This document shows positions 10,376 to 21,557 of a stretch of 64,000 nt of DNA, one piece after another (positions within the stretch are counted from its first letter, which is position 1; every line of letters begins with the position of its first letter). Location of the stretch: assembly GCA_013396655.1 (NCBI GenBank), contig WBMV01001908.1, positions 186,325 through 250,324 on the forward strand, given 5' to 3'. The position numbers and the translations under genes are program-made. The stretch is from Campylorhamphus procurvoides (lineage: Eukaryota > Chordata > Aves > Passeriformes > Dendrocolaptidae). The notes under the pieces were generated by a model, which did no database searches, was not told the DNA's origin, and saw nothing but the letters and a program-made list of their open reading frames with translations.

Positions 10376-13300
10376 ATTGCTTTCTTTCTATATTATTTCT
10401 ATATTATTTTGCATTATGGAAATGCAAAAGTTTGGGAAATCCTCCCTAGGCCTGAAGAACATTATTTTGATTGCCTTTTTAAAAATAATAATTTGCCAAA
10501 ATCAAAGGGTTTTTTTTAAAGGTGCATCAATTTTAATCTTGTGTGAAATTATCTCCATCAATGTGATGAAAATGCTTTGGTTAAGCACTATCAAAAGAAC
10601 TTTTAGCTCTAAACTAATAGCTAAGCTACACCATTTTGGCTTTTAATATTGAAAGTTCATTTTAGCCTGCCATAAAAAATTGAAATTTTGTGGCCAAAAT
10701 GGCCCTATTTATTTATAAATATGATCCTCTTCCAGTTTACCTGCAGTTGTGGTTACACTGTCCAAGATGGGTCTGGACATACTTTTCCCAGAAGGGGAGA
10801 CATAAAATAACTTCACTGGTTGGACATTCTGCCTCTGGTTTGAACTCTACTGTCAGAGTATTAGCAATGAATCACATCTTAAATACACCCAACCACGATA
10901 TGGAAGACAATTACTTGCAAGTTCCTTAGTACCCTTGAAAACATCATATTAATTTCCTGCTGTTCAATGCAGACATCTCTGCTGTTTCTTCAAAGTTGCT
11001 ACCAATGGTATTTTCATCGTGGCGTCTGGTCCCACCAAGATCCAGTTCTTCCCCAACTTCAGGCATGGTGAAGTGGGTAACCTTTACTCAGCTCTGCATT
11101 ACCGATGGGAAACTACTGGAAAGTGCTTAAGCAGTCTCCTGACAGCACACAGCAAGACTTGCTGGAGGCCTGTAGAGAGTCTGACTGTACACTGTCCTCC
11201 CACTGCCTCCAACACCTGGAATTGTCTTCCCCCAAGCAAAAGGTCAAAGAACCAATACTCTACATCCTTTTCAAAATTAAGAATGGGCAATGTTATCTAT
11301 ATTTATAACATTCTAGGCCATTTTTATCATTTCTCATGTAGCCATAGTAAATTATTTAATTGTACGGCACCTCTTTGCCCCTCACATCAAGCACGTAACT
11401 GACTGACTTCAATAGGAGTTATGTGCATATAACTATGCAAGAAGTGAATATAGCCCTCTGATTACAACAAGGTTATAAGCAGCAGGAGTCCATTATGATT
11501 AGCAGTAAAATGAACAATTTTTCATAAATCATAAATGCTACCTTATAATTTCCATTCCTCCTTATCCTTTTTCTCTGTGTGCACCTACAAATTTATATTT
11601 TGTTCTAATTCAGGCACTTTTTGTGCAATTGTCCCAAAAGCTGTTATGCATTATTACCCAAAATGAAGTTTCTGAATCTTTCTTTTTTAATTTCCAAGGG
11701 ATCAATTATACCAACAAGAAAAAAAAATTAAACAAGACTAAGAATAATGAATATATTAAAATCACTCAATATTTGCCTGAATTGACTTTCTTCTTCTCTG
11801 CCCTAGGGCTAGATCTGATTTGAATGTCACTTTGCATCCTTGCAAAATCTGCCACATCCTAAATTCCTCATACTCCGAAATGGCAACAGGGACACTATTA
11901 GTATCACCTAAGCCACTCCACAGCAGTACAAAGTGTAGCAGGAAGGAAGAAAATGCTACTGCTACAGCTGCTACCATGGTATCTGCCTAAGGTCATACAG
12001 TGTGACATCTTTTCATTTGGTTGGGAATTTCTGCTCTCAAAAGGTGTTTTCCCTGCCACCGTGTCATCTAGCAGTGATTCTGGGAGACCATGGTTTTCAT
12101 AACAAAAGTGAGGGATGCAGCTCCCATACAGGCAGGGTCTGAGATCCCTGGTGCCTGTGAAAGCTTTGGGGCAGCGTTGGAAGAAAAATGCAATGGTTCT
12201 GATGTGAGAGTGGGACTGGGACTGTCTCTTTAGCTATAACTGCATCCATGGCTGTCTGAGGTAGGACAGTGGATTAGGTAGACTGCAGCTTTGCTGTGTC
12301 AGTTCCTATATTTCACACACATCTGTATGAAATTGGAATTCAAACCAGTGCATCTGCTGTGCAAAATGGCCAAGAATTACATCCTTTTTGACATTACAGA
12401 ACACATTTATTTGGAGAGATCAGGGAATCAAGAAACAACAGAGAAAATCTTTGGCAGTTCAGGTGGAGTTACACATCTCAGCAAAGAAGGCAGCGTTTCT
12501 CTCCTGGCATACAAAACAAATGAAGGCAAGTTGCGTTTCTCAGGAGCAGATTTAGAACTACATCCTCTGGTACTGTGTGCTGGCTGGTCATTAGATATGT
12601 CTGTTGAGCTTACTGACATTTCAGTTGTTTTTCCACATCTGCTTTGGTCCTGGTTGAGAAATTGTATCTGGCAGAAACCAGGGTCTCTGTGCAGTTTTGA
12701 GTAAAGTGGCCATTCTGTGTTTCAAGGACCAAGCCTTCTTATGGAGCAGATCTGCTGCCACAAGGAATGACAATGTATCTTCCATTAAAAATTAAAAAGT
12801 AATTCCTACCAATTGCTGTTTTGGTTCATAGCAAGTAGCTTGCACAATACCAGCTTGAATTAGAGGAGCTATATGACCAGTTACATGTATACAGACATAC
12901 AGATACAGCCCCAGGATACCACAGTGAGCGAAATCCTGCTGTGATTAACTGTGGCTGTGGCATATTTAACCAACATATCTGTCATGTGTTCCTGCCATTT
13001 TGCACTGTTTACCCTGTTACTCCAAGTGGTATCCATAAGATTGACCACTTCCCATTCAGTTATCTGGGGGTTTTCCACTGACTTCAGCAGGTGTAAATTA
13101 AGACTTGTGACTAAAGAAAATAATTTAGCTGGAACACTGCAGCATAAAACAAAACAAAAAAAATATTTAATTCAGTTTAAGCACTAACCAGATGTAGTTC
13201 AGTATGAGGATGAATATTTGCTTTCTGTGATGGTGGTGGTCTTCTTCCTTATGGATGGAATGGTAGTTTTCCTCTTGGAGCTAAGGTCACTGGCTTTTTG

Positions 13301-15968
13301 TTTTCTTATTAGACTTGATCTTCCAAAGAAGCTCTTGCAACATAGCAGCAACCTGTGCTGAAGTTGAAGAACATGGTTTGTGATGATCAGCTCTCTTGTT
13401 TCATGTAGGAAAAGCCATGAGAAAAATCCTTTACATTTATCACTTTACAATCCTTGCAAGGTTATAGCAGAATGATCTCGCTGTAAAACCAGGTAAGCCA
13501 ATGCCTTATTGGTTCCTCCAACACCTGCAAACATTAATACCTATATGCTTCTTGTGCTTCAAAAGTGAATGGAAAAAAAATCGCCTGAATTTTTGTCAAG
13601 TTTCTTCATATTATGTGACTTTTATTTGGCCATTTTTTTCCTCCTAGGAGTTTAAAAAGCTTAGACTCAAGCTACTAGATGCAAAATTATGTGCTATTTC
13701 TATATTTAGAAATCCATAATATCAGATATTAAACTAAGTGACAACTATCTCCGTATTTAAGATGGCAAAATGTTTTTTATTAAAAGAATGTATTTTCCAA
13801 TAGTTTTAGCTTGAAATACCCACCTTCTAGGCTAAAATTTGCCATGCTTGGTGAATAATTTTGAAAAGTTTACACACAAAGTATTCAAAAAAGTATTTTC
13901 AAGTGAGAATGAAAAGCAGAATGTATTTCTGCCATTGTATCTTGTAAACTTTTTCAACAGCTCTTATGGGTGAAATGGCTGACAGTTGAAAACTGATTTG
14001 CCATGGAAATAGCTGTGCCTAGGTCATAATGCCCACCCTTATTGTGAAGGAAATTGATTTTTCTTTAGCTGAGATATAAATGTTTGAAAATCATACACCA
14101 ACCATGCACTGTAAACACTTTTTTCTTTTCTTTTTTTTTTCCTTCTTAATTTTGCCTTATAATGCTAATCTTGGAAAGACCTATAGAAATACCTAACTTT
14201 GCATTGTCTGAACAGTTTTAACAGAATGACCACAGGGTATACAACCTTCATGGGGAGCAGATATTTATAAAATAGGGTTACATGCCTCTTTTTTTTTATT
14301 ACTGACATACCCTGTAACTAATCTCAATGCATAATGAACAGGCTACATTTCAAATGCTTCAAAAACTTAAAACATGTCTGAAGGATCTGGACTCCCAGCA
14401 AAAGAGGCACTCTTCTCGGGGCCTACACACCTCTCTTCTACTGCTGTGATCTATAGAGACCATATACTGAACAGGCAGGAAAAATACTCTCAATTTTATT
14501 CTGATCTTTTTTCAGTGATTGAGCTTCATAGATTACTGTAATTTATGGCTGCTGTTTGCTGCACTCTGAACAGCATGCAATCTAAAATGTGGGAGCTGGA
14601 AAGCTCTAGTTCAGGATGCAGGCTGTCTTCAATAAGCAGCCATCCCTCTGCTTGTTCCTGAAGAAGTATTTGGCACTCGATCAAGAGATAAACATTTGCA
14701 ATTCCTACATTGAAACTGGAACAGTGAGCTTTTGGCAAGCCTGGTTAAAACAGTAACAAAAAGGGGTCCAATCCCACAGTTATTAAAAGGGATAGGGAAG
14801 CTGCCCACTGCAGGAAAATCTGTGACACTCTCTCTACTGGGCGTTGCCTTCCAGTCTCTGAGTGACTCTTGCAGGCATCTGCAAAAGGGCATGGAGAAAA
14901 AGACATTAGCAACAGACATTGAAAAGTAGGTAGTAAAAAAGGATTTGCTTGACAGAGCACAGTTGAAGAGCTTATGAATAACACTCATATGCACTTTTTG
15001 TAAAAGCTCTAAAAGCACATATCAGCAGGTCTACCAGAGCACTGCCACTCACTTGGGGAATCTGAGCAAAGGAAAGGCATGTATGGTTCCCACACGTATT
15101 CTGTCCTCTGCTTTTCTATGGCACTTCCCGTAACAATGATGGACTTTCCTACAGGCCTCATAGTCAACCACTTGCTATCTGGGTATCTCCACAATGCAGC
15201 AGCACATTGCAATGTGAGCTGTGGTTTGACAGCATTCAAGGCATATTAATGTGACAAAGCTAATAAGCTCTGCCTTGAGAAACTGTTGTATTTCAACAAA
15301 TGTTTAGAGTAAAAGGCCAGACTCAGGCGTCCTGCCTGGCCAAGCAAATGCTCTAATCAGTGGAGTAGAGGGCAATAGTACTTGTACTTTCTTTCTGTCT
15401 GACCTGATGATTGACTATTGCAATCTGCCTTGTGGTCCATATTGGATAAGATTTGAGAAAGGCTAAAAGCTGGGCAGGTTGTTAAGGAACATCAATGTAT
15501 GTTGAGAAATATATGAGTCTGTCTTTACTAGGCAGGGAAACAAACTCAGTTTTCCACTGGGAAGAGAATGCCCCAAACTCATCACTGGATGGGGCAAAAC
15601 TTCTACTCTCCATGCTTGGAAAGCAGGAATGGGAACATCTTCCTTTAATGCTGGGGAGTGCCCTCCTACACTCCCAAAGGACAGGACACCCCAAGTACTA
15701 AACCTGGCACAGCCACATGCTCAGTACATTGCTCAGTGTCATATTCAGGCTGCTCTGACTCAGCGAGCCCCTCTTCCCAGGAGCGATGGTGTTCATGGGC
15801 CCTTAGCACAGGTTTTGGATGCCAGTCTGAGGATGCCAGCCCAAAAGTTCAGTGCTGCAGCTGCTATGACCTCTCTGGGTTCTGGCCTGTAGAGCCATAG
15901 GCAGAGCTGAGCATAGAGAGCCATGTGTGAACTGTCACATTCCTGACTCATATAACAACTCCTATGAA
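10376..15968. other. Unannotated AT-rich sequence
   Basis: No gene or transposon was recognised. Pyrimidine and T runs occur near 14117-14142 and 14289-14299. Open frames of up to 137 codons (12291-12704, plus) carry no motif and no codon pattern suggesting a gene. Confidence 0.4.
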
Positions 15969-15993
15969 GGGGGGGGTGGGAGATGGGGGTGGG
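15969..15993 (+). promoter_or_regulatory. G-quadruplex motif
   Basis: The plus strand has four G runs (8, 3, 5 and 3 Gs) separated by loops of 1, 4 and 1 bases. This fits the canonical pattern for a stable short-loop G-quadruplex. It stands alone in otherwise moderate-GC sequence, with no gene model attached. Confidence 0.6.
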
Positions 15994-17554
15994 TCTGTGG
16001 AGATGGAGTAAGTGCATGATAGGACTCTGTCAGGCACAAATGAGGCATATTTTTCGTGATTTGCAAAGGGCCATTTGTGATCCATCTCTGCGCTGAAGTG
16101 GAAGGAAAAGAGTGAATGCATTACAGCACATGGGCTCTCAGCCGGCAGTGGGGGCAAGTATCAAGCCGATTTTGTCTTATTACAGGCAGTCAGAGTGCTC
16201 ACTGGTAAGAATGCCAGCTTATCTGAACAAAGAGGCAGTTGTGTACTGCACACATATAATTTTATCCAGGGGCTATGATGACTCAAGCTTCCATTCTTGC
16301 AGCTGATGGCATCATTAGAAGGTTTCTGCTCTGGATTAGAACAGGAATCCTGGAAGGAATAATAGCCTCATGATTCATAGCCTCAAGTTATTGATTAGCT
16401 TTGTAAAAGACTTAATCTCATTGTAGAGAGATCAGGGTGAAGCTAGTTGTAGTGCAGGGGCCACAAACAAGTGTTCAAGGGATGAGAGGATGGACTGGCA
16501 GGGGCTGAGGCATGTCCACATGTGGGACTGGCTCTTTGGGGCAGACATTAAGTGGGGTAGCACCTTTGCTTAGTGCTGGGGAACTCACTACCTGCACCTC
16601 TTACTGGTGCACAGTTTCCACCAACTTTGAAGAATGGTGAAATGAGTTGGCCATGCTCCAGTGGAATTTAATCACTCATAGCTCCTCCAATATTTCCCAG
16701 GCTCAGCGAGTTGTAGAAAACTGTCATTAAATATGCAAAAGCAACACTGAGGTTTACTCTTCAAGGGGGGAGAGAACATATGGAGTGAGCCCACGCTTTG
16801 TGCACTGCTGCACTTCAGAAACTGGATTAGCATCTCTTTTTTCAGTTGCTAGTCTGGCCTGGAAGGTTTGTTAATTGACTGGTGTTGTTAGCATGGCAAA
16901 TACATCAATGTGTTATCCAGAATGTATCTGCAAGCATGATCCTAATGTAATTTTATACCTTCTGATACTTGATTTCCAGTGAATTCTAGTAGATTATCAC
17001 CAATATTTGGCTGCTGATGTCACCAATGATGTCACACCTGTTACAAAGATGATTCTTTTTTTATCTATCAGTGTTTCATCACCCCAGCCTCCCTTGCTAT
17101 ACATCAACATACAGTGATTGTGTGATAAAATGTTTGGGTTTGTGACCTTACTTCATGCCATATTACAGTGGAGACATAAATATCACCTACAAAGGCTTCA
17201 GAAATAATAGATTTTTTTTCTCAAAATTTTCTGAAAATTCAATAGGAAATACACAATTCAGAGTTTTTACATTACAATAAATGCTTCCAGGTATGCTGTT
17301 CTGAGCAAAAGGGAGACACCTTTCTTTAACCCAGTTCTTCTGTGATTGCAATTTGATATTTTCAATTTGAAGTGAAAATGCAAGCAGTAGATAATTATTC
17401 TCTTCTAGAGGGAATTACTGAAATTACTATTTTGGAAATGTAGCTAAAGGCCTATTTTGCACTATAAATGGAAAAAAGATGGAAGGGGAAAAATCAGTTG
17501 TAATTGGCTCATGCATTTGCAGTTTCTCACCTGTCTTTTTCTCTGTCTTTATAA
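15994..17554. other. Unannotated sequence
   Basis: No gene or transposon was seen. Two exact TGATGTCAC motifs at 17015-17023 and 17027-17035 lie 12 bases apart and resemble CRE/ATF half-sites. Confidence 0.4.
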
Positions 17555-17585
17555 ATATATATATACACACACACACACACACTCA
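17555..17585. repeat. AT/AC dinucleotide microsatellite
   Basis: A short (AT)n run passes directly into an (AC)n run of about nine units, followed by degenerate CACTC copies. Confidence 0.85.
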
Positions 17586-19215
17586 CACTCATGTATATGT
17601 AATGTAATAAATTATTGCTCCTTCACAGCTTCCCCTACTCCTTCTAACACTAGAGGGGAAAAAAAAAGTGTGAGCTCAGGCATCTCATTGATAGGAAAGC
17701 CACACAAGAATCCCAGGCTTCCGCCTAATCTCTTCATTTGCAACATCTTGCATAGCTCTTCCTGGGGTGACAGTAATATCCAGGTTTAGTGACAGTCCTT
17801 TTGGACTGAGCTCTGGAACAGCATTTGAGGTTAGAACTAGTTTGGAGTCAGGTGGGTTGGACTTCATCTGAATCTACAAGCTGCAGTCCTTACATGTGCA
17901 GTTCCCTTATTCAGCACTCATTTCCAGAGTGCAAGAAATTAGGTTTATTTCTTTGAAAGCTGACCTAGAAAATAAGGGTCAAGTCCTTCTGCTTATATGT
18001 AGAGTTCTATATTACATCCATCACTGCAGCCTCCAAGCACTTTTTCATGTGAAAAAGTCACTAATTTCCACACACAATTCAGGGGTCCTCTGGTAGTTTC
18101 CTTTTTGGGATCCACACTGTGCATGGCTGGCTGTTGTCTTTGGAGGGAATGAGAGCATGAGGAGAGAATAAAGGTTTTTGCATTGTTAGTGTCAGTGATG
18201 GCAATAAAGTTGCCTCCAAGGAAAGCCTAGTGACATCCCTTAGAGACACCCAGGCTTGGAAGTTCACTTGTTCCCCACTTGAATAATTTCCACAGAGACT
18301 TCCCTTTCATCAAAGCTGTTTTGTTGTCAGTTCCCAGAGGCTTTGGCTCAGAGGAGCCCAGCTGTCAAGGGGGGACACAGATTGAAATTTGGTCCTTCAT
18401 GGAGCAGGGATTCAATCTTTCAGCTTCTTTGAAAAATGAGATTTTGAATTGATGTCAGAGGCTATCGGAGAGCTAGAGAAGCGACTACTGCATACCTGCT
18501 GAGGCTTCAGCTATACAGAAGGCAGCCTTTTATCCTGTCTGGGACTGAGTGGCAATCTTAAACTGAGGCCCAGATATGGTTTCTTCTAATAATCTATGCC
18601 AATGCTGATAAATGCATAGATTGCATTAGCTGTGTCCACTCCTGGGAGGAAGGAATAAAGTTGCTTTGCAAACTGACGGTGAAAAGAGAAGTTTTAGAAA
18701 TTTGTGTGAGTTTGTTGCCCAGGTTTAGTGAGGAAGCTGGTGGGACTCTGGAGCTTTACACCACTCTTGGGAAATAGCTTCACCAATGGAACCTCTCTCA
18801 GAGCCTATTCGGCCCTGAAATGACAGCAGGTGGTTCACTTTATAACAAAACTGTATCAGTTCTGAGAAACCTTCTGTCTGCAGACTGGCACAGACTCTGC
18901 AGGTTAAAAACACTCCAACTGCGGCAGGGAATATATTACCAGAGAAGCAGCATGTGTGGGTTGGTGGTGAGACTGACTCCCATGCCTTGGGTCCAGCTGC
19001 TGGGTTGGGAAGGGGGAGACAGAGCAGGCACTTGCCAGAATCCAAAGGCTGTTAAGCATGTGGTAGCACAAGAACCCCGTCTGGGAAGCCTTTTCTGGAT
19101 CTGCATGCCCCTCAAAGTGTAGATGCCACTGTAGGCAGGATATTCTCCTGAAGAGGTAAGTGAGAACAGAGCGTGACAGATTTTGTCCTGGGGCTCCTTG
19201 CCCTGGTTCCTTCAG
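17586..19215. other. Unannotated sequence with isolated splice-like sites
   Basis: A good acceptor-like site (pyrimidines then CAG at 18881-18883) and a perfect donor AG|GTAAGT (cut after 19155) bracket about 270 bases. The plus-strand frame between them stops at 19122, so any exon would be non-coding or terminal. No transposon was recognised. Confidence 0.3.
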
Positions 19216-19437
19216 CTGTTTGCCAACACAGGCAGCTTTTGCAGGCACGCATGCAAAGAAACAGAGCCAGGTGCACGGAGCAAAGTGGAGAGATGTCACT
19301 GTATGGTGTGGGGAAAATAAGGCAGATGACCAGGCCAAGGAGAGCATGAAGATCAGGAGCAACAAAAGGCTGGGCATCAAAGCATTATTCCCAGAACTGG
19401 CCGTGGATTCAGCAGCAGGAAAAGTGGCAAAGTTAAG
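19216..19437 (+). other. Exon-like segment, product unknown
   Basis: The segment follows a good acceptor (CCTGGTTCCTTCAG) and ends at AAG|GTGAGA. It is 222 bases long, a multiple of three, and open through its whole length in one frame that breaks one base into a codon at the start and two bases into one at the end, so skipping it would keep frame. The peptide is charged (motifs such as KADDQAKESMKIRSNKR) and I do not recognise it. The minus strand is also open here, in a 214-codon frame at 18904-19548 with one hydrophobic stretch, also unrecognised. Low stop density rather than coding pressure could explain both. Confidence 0.2.
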
Positions 19438-19559
19438 GTGAGAAAGTACCATGATTGGTGTGGAGCTGAAGGTCTTTGAGCAGAAGAAGTCCTGAGGGAA
19501 AGTGGATGTGAGATGAAAGAAGTGGTGGTCTGGTGCAAAACAGGCCATAGGTTTCTGCT

Positions 19560-20035
19560 AGGAGCGTCCTTACGGAGTCTGGATATCTCATGCTGAAAGC
19601 AGGTCTTATAAAGCGGCGTTCAACTTGACTACTGAAATGGAGAACCCTCCGTTTCTCTGGGATTTTGTTCCAGTGATTAATCATCTGTGCTCCTAAGAAG
19701 TTGTGCCCCATTACTACGTTAGATTTGCTGGGCTTCACCTTCTGGTAATTAGTTCTTTTTATGTCTCTCTCTGCTAGATTTAAGATCTGTTTTGTAGCCA
19801 GTATTTTCTCCCCATGTGGGTAATTATACCCTGTAGCCACACTGCTTCTCAGTCTTATTTTTGATTAACTGAAACAGATTGAGCTCCTTAAGTCTTTCCC
19901 TGAAAGGCACCAGGCTCTTTCATTCTTTCTCCATCCCCAGTCTTTGAATTACATTTTGGGACTCTTCTCTCCATCCTGACCAGTTTTGTGGTATCTTTCT
20001 AACAAATGGGTTGTAGAACATGATTCACTCTTCTT
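19560..20035 (-). mobile_element. CR1/L3-type LINE fragment, 3' part of ORF2
   Basis: Read on the minus strand from 20035, the sequence follows the well-known end of CR1/L3 ORF2. It starts with a lead-in describing Q-R-L-G-M-E, continues through F-R-E-R-L-K-E-L-N-L-F and a Y-N-Y-P-H-G-E-K-I-L stretch, then N-L-A-E-R-D-I-K-R-T-N and a GHNFLGAQMINHWNKIP segment near 19690. The reading frame is shifted and broken, so it is inactive. Neither a clean 5' nor 3' end is visible. Confidence 0.8.
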
Positions 20036-20112
20036 CTGTCAGCAATACTCATCAGGGGTCACCAACCATGACAGAACTATTAATTTTAGTATTTTTATAG
20101 TCAGCAGTATTC

Positions 20113-21361
20113 TGTCATGTTTTGTTTGAATGTTACTACTTTTCAGGGTTTGTTCTATGTCTGACACAGACTTTATAAGCTTCTATCCTGGCTTTTGCAT
20201 GGCCAGGTTCTGGACGAGGGGAGGGGGTTATAGCTGTGGCTTCTCAGAGAAGCTGCTAGAAGCTTACTCCATATCCAGCAGAGCTAATGCTAGATGGCTC
20301 CAAGATGGACCCACTGCTGGTCAAGGCTGAGCCCATCAGCAATGGTAGTAACACCTCTGGGAAAACAGTTAAGAAGGGAGAAAAAACCCTGTGCAATAGA
20401 ATCTGCAGCAGGAGGAGTGAGAATATGGAGAGGAATAACTCTGCAGATGCCAACGTCAGTGGAGAGAGAGGGGTAGGAGGTAGTCTGGGTGCTGGAGCAG
20501 AGGTTCCTCTGCCACCTGTGGTGCAGATCAGTGGTGAAATAGGTTGGCCCCCTGCACCCCATGAAGGTCCATGCTGGAGCAGAGATCTACCTGCAGCCCA
20601 TGGAGTACCCCATGCCAGAGCAGGTAAATTCCATAGGAGGCTGTGACCCTGTAGGAAGTCCACATTGGAGCAGGGTCCTGGCAGAACCTGTGGCCCCATG
20701 GAGAGAGAAGCCCATGCTGGGTTTGTTGAGCAGGTTTGTTGGCAGGATGTGTGACCCCATGGGGGACATGCCCCCTGGAGCAGCCTGTTCCTGGAGGGCT
20801 GTGCCCCACAGAAGGGACCCCGGGGTGCTGGGTTATAAATCTGGTTTTGTGGGTTAAAACCTGTTTTACTCTATATCATTGTTTTTATTGTAATCTTTTT
20901 AGTAAATTGTAATTTGTAATCTCTCTTGAGCTGGGTTCATTTCTCCTGCTGGTTTACCTTTAAACCAGCACACTCCCCTGGAGGAGGAAGGAGCAACAGA
21001 GGCTAGTTGTCTTGAACTGACAGTAGACCCCTTGACCCAACTGTCTGTGCTCCTGAGGAGGAGGAGATAGAGCAAATGGGGAATGAAGCTGAACACACGA
21101 AAGGGGTGTGGGGGGGAAGGTGCTTTAAGATTTGGTTTTATTTCTTACTACTCTACTGTGATTTTGACTGATAAATTAATTTTCCCAAGTGCAATCTGCT
21201 TTGCCTGTGATGGTAACTGGTGAGTGATCTTTCCCTGTCCTTATCTCAAACCAAAAGCTTTTCATTATGTTTTCATTATGTCTCCCCCGCTCAAGTGAGG
21301 AGGTGAGTGATAGACTGGCCTTGGTAGACACCTGGTGTCCAGCCAGGGTCAACCTGCCACA
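20113..21361 (+). mobile_element. Solo LTR of an avian ERVL-like retrovirus, composite
   Basis: The body carries the repeated GGAGCAG-containing units and the GAGGAGGAAGGAGCAACAG segment typical of a common songbird LTR. A TGATAAATTAATTTTCCC stretch near 21170 follows, and the 3' end runs CAGCCAGGGTCAACCTGCCACA to 21361. The start near 20113 (TGTCATG) is uncertain; no target duplication was found. A block at 20821-20968 does not belong to this family and matches the 3' end of the LTR at 35001-35867, making the element nested or recombinant. No gag, pol or env sequence adjoins it. Confidence 0.75.
20821..20968 (+). mobile_element. Foreign LTR 3' segment inside the composite LTR
   Basis: From GGGGTGCTGGGTT to TTTAAACCAGCACA this segment aligns with 35706-35867, including the ATCATTGT, GTAATTTG and TTCATTTCTCCTGCT blocks. 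The surrounding LTR family normally runs straight from the GGAGCAG units into the GAGGAGGAAGG segment. It was therefore acquired by insertion followed by deletion, or by recombination between LTR families. Confidence 0.65.
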
Positions 21362-21526
21362 GCTTTGCTGACAAACCAGGGCTAATTCTTTCTGTTTGTG
21401 TCAATAACCTAGTCTTCAGGTTGTGATATGGAATCACTCAAGAAATAGACCAAAAAAAGAAGTTTGCAATATTACCCACAGCAGTTTGAACACATTAACT
21501 GTTTTCTTATTCAGATTCATTTGTTT

Positions 21527-21557
<31 letters not shown>

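Noticed and set aside
18884..19155. Coding exon between an acceptor at 18883 and the perfect donor at 19155
   Set aside because: The only long frame stops at 19122, 33 bases before the donor, so it cannot be an internal coding exon.
20256..20699. Minus-strand open frame of 147 codons with a hydrophobic stretch
   Set aside because: It lies entirely antisense within the composite LTR; the repeated GGAGCAG units explain its composition.
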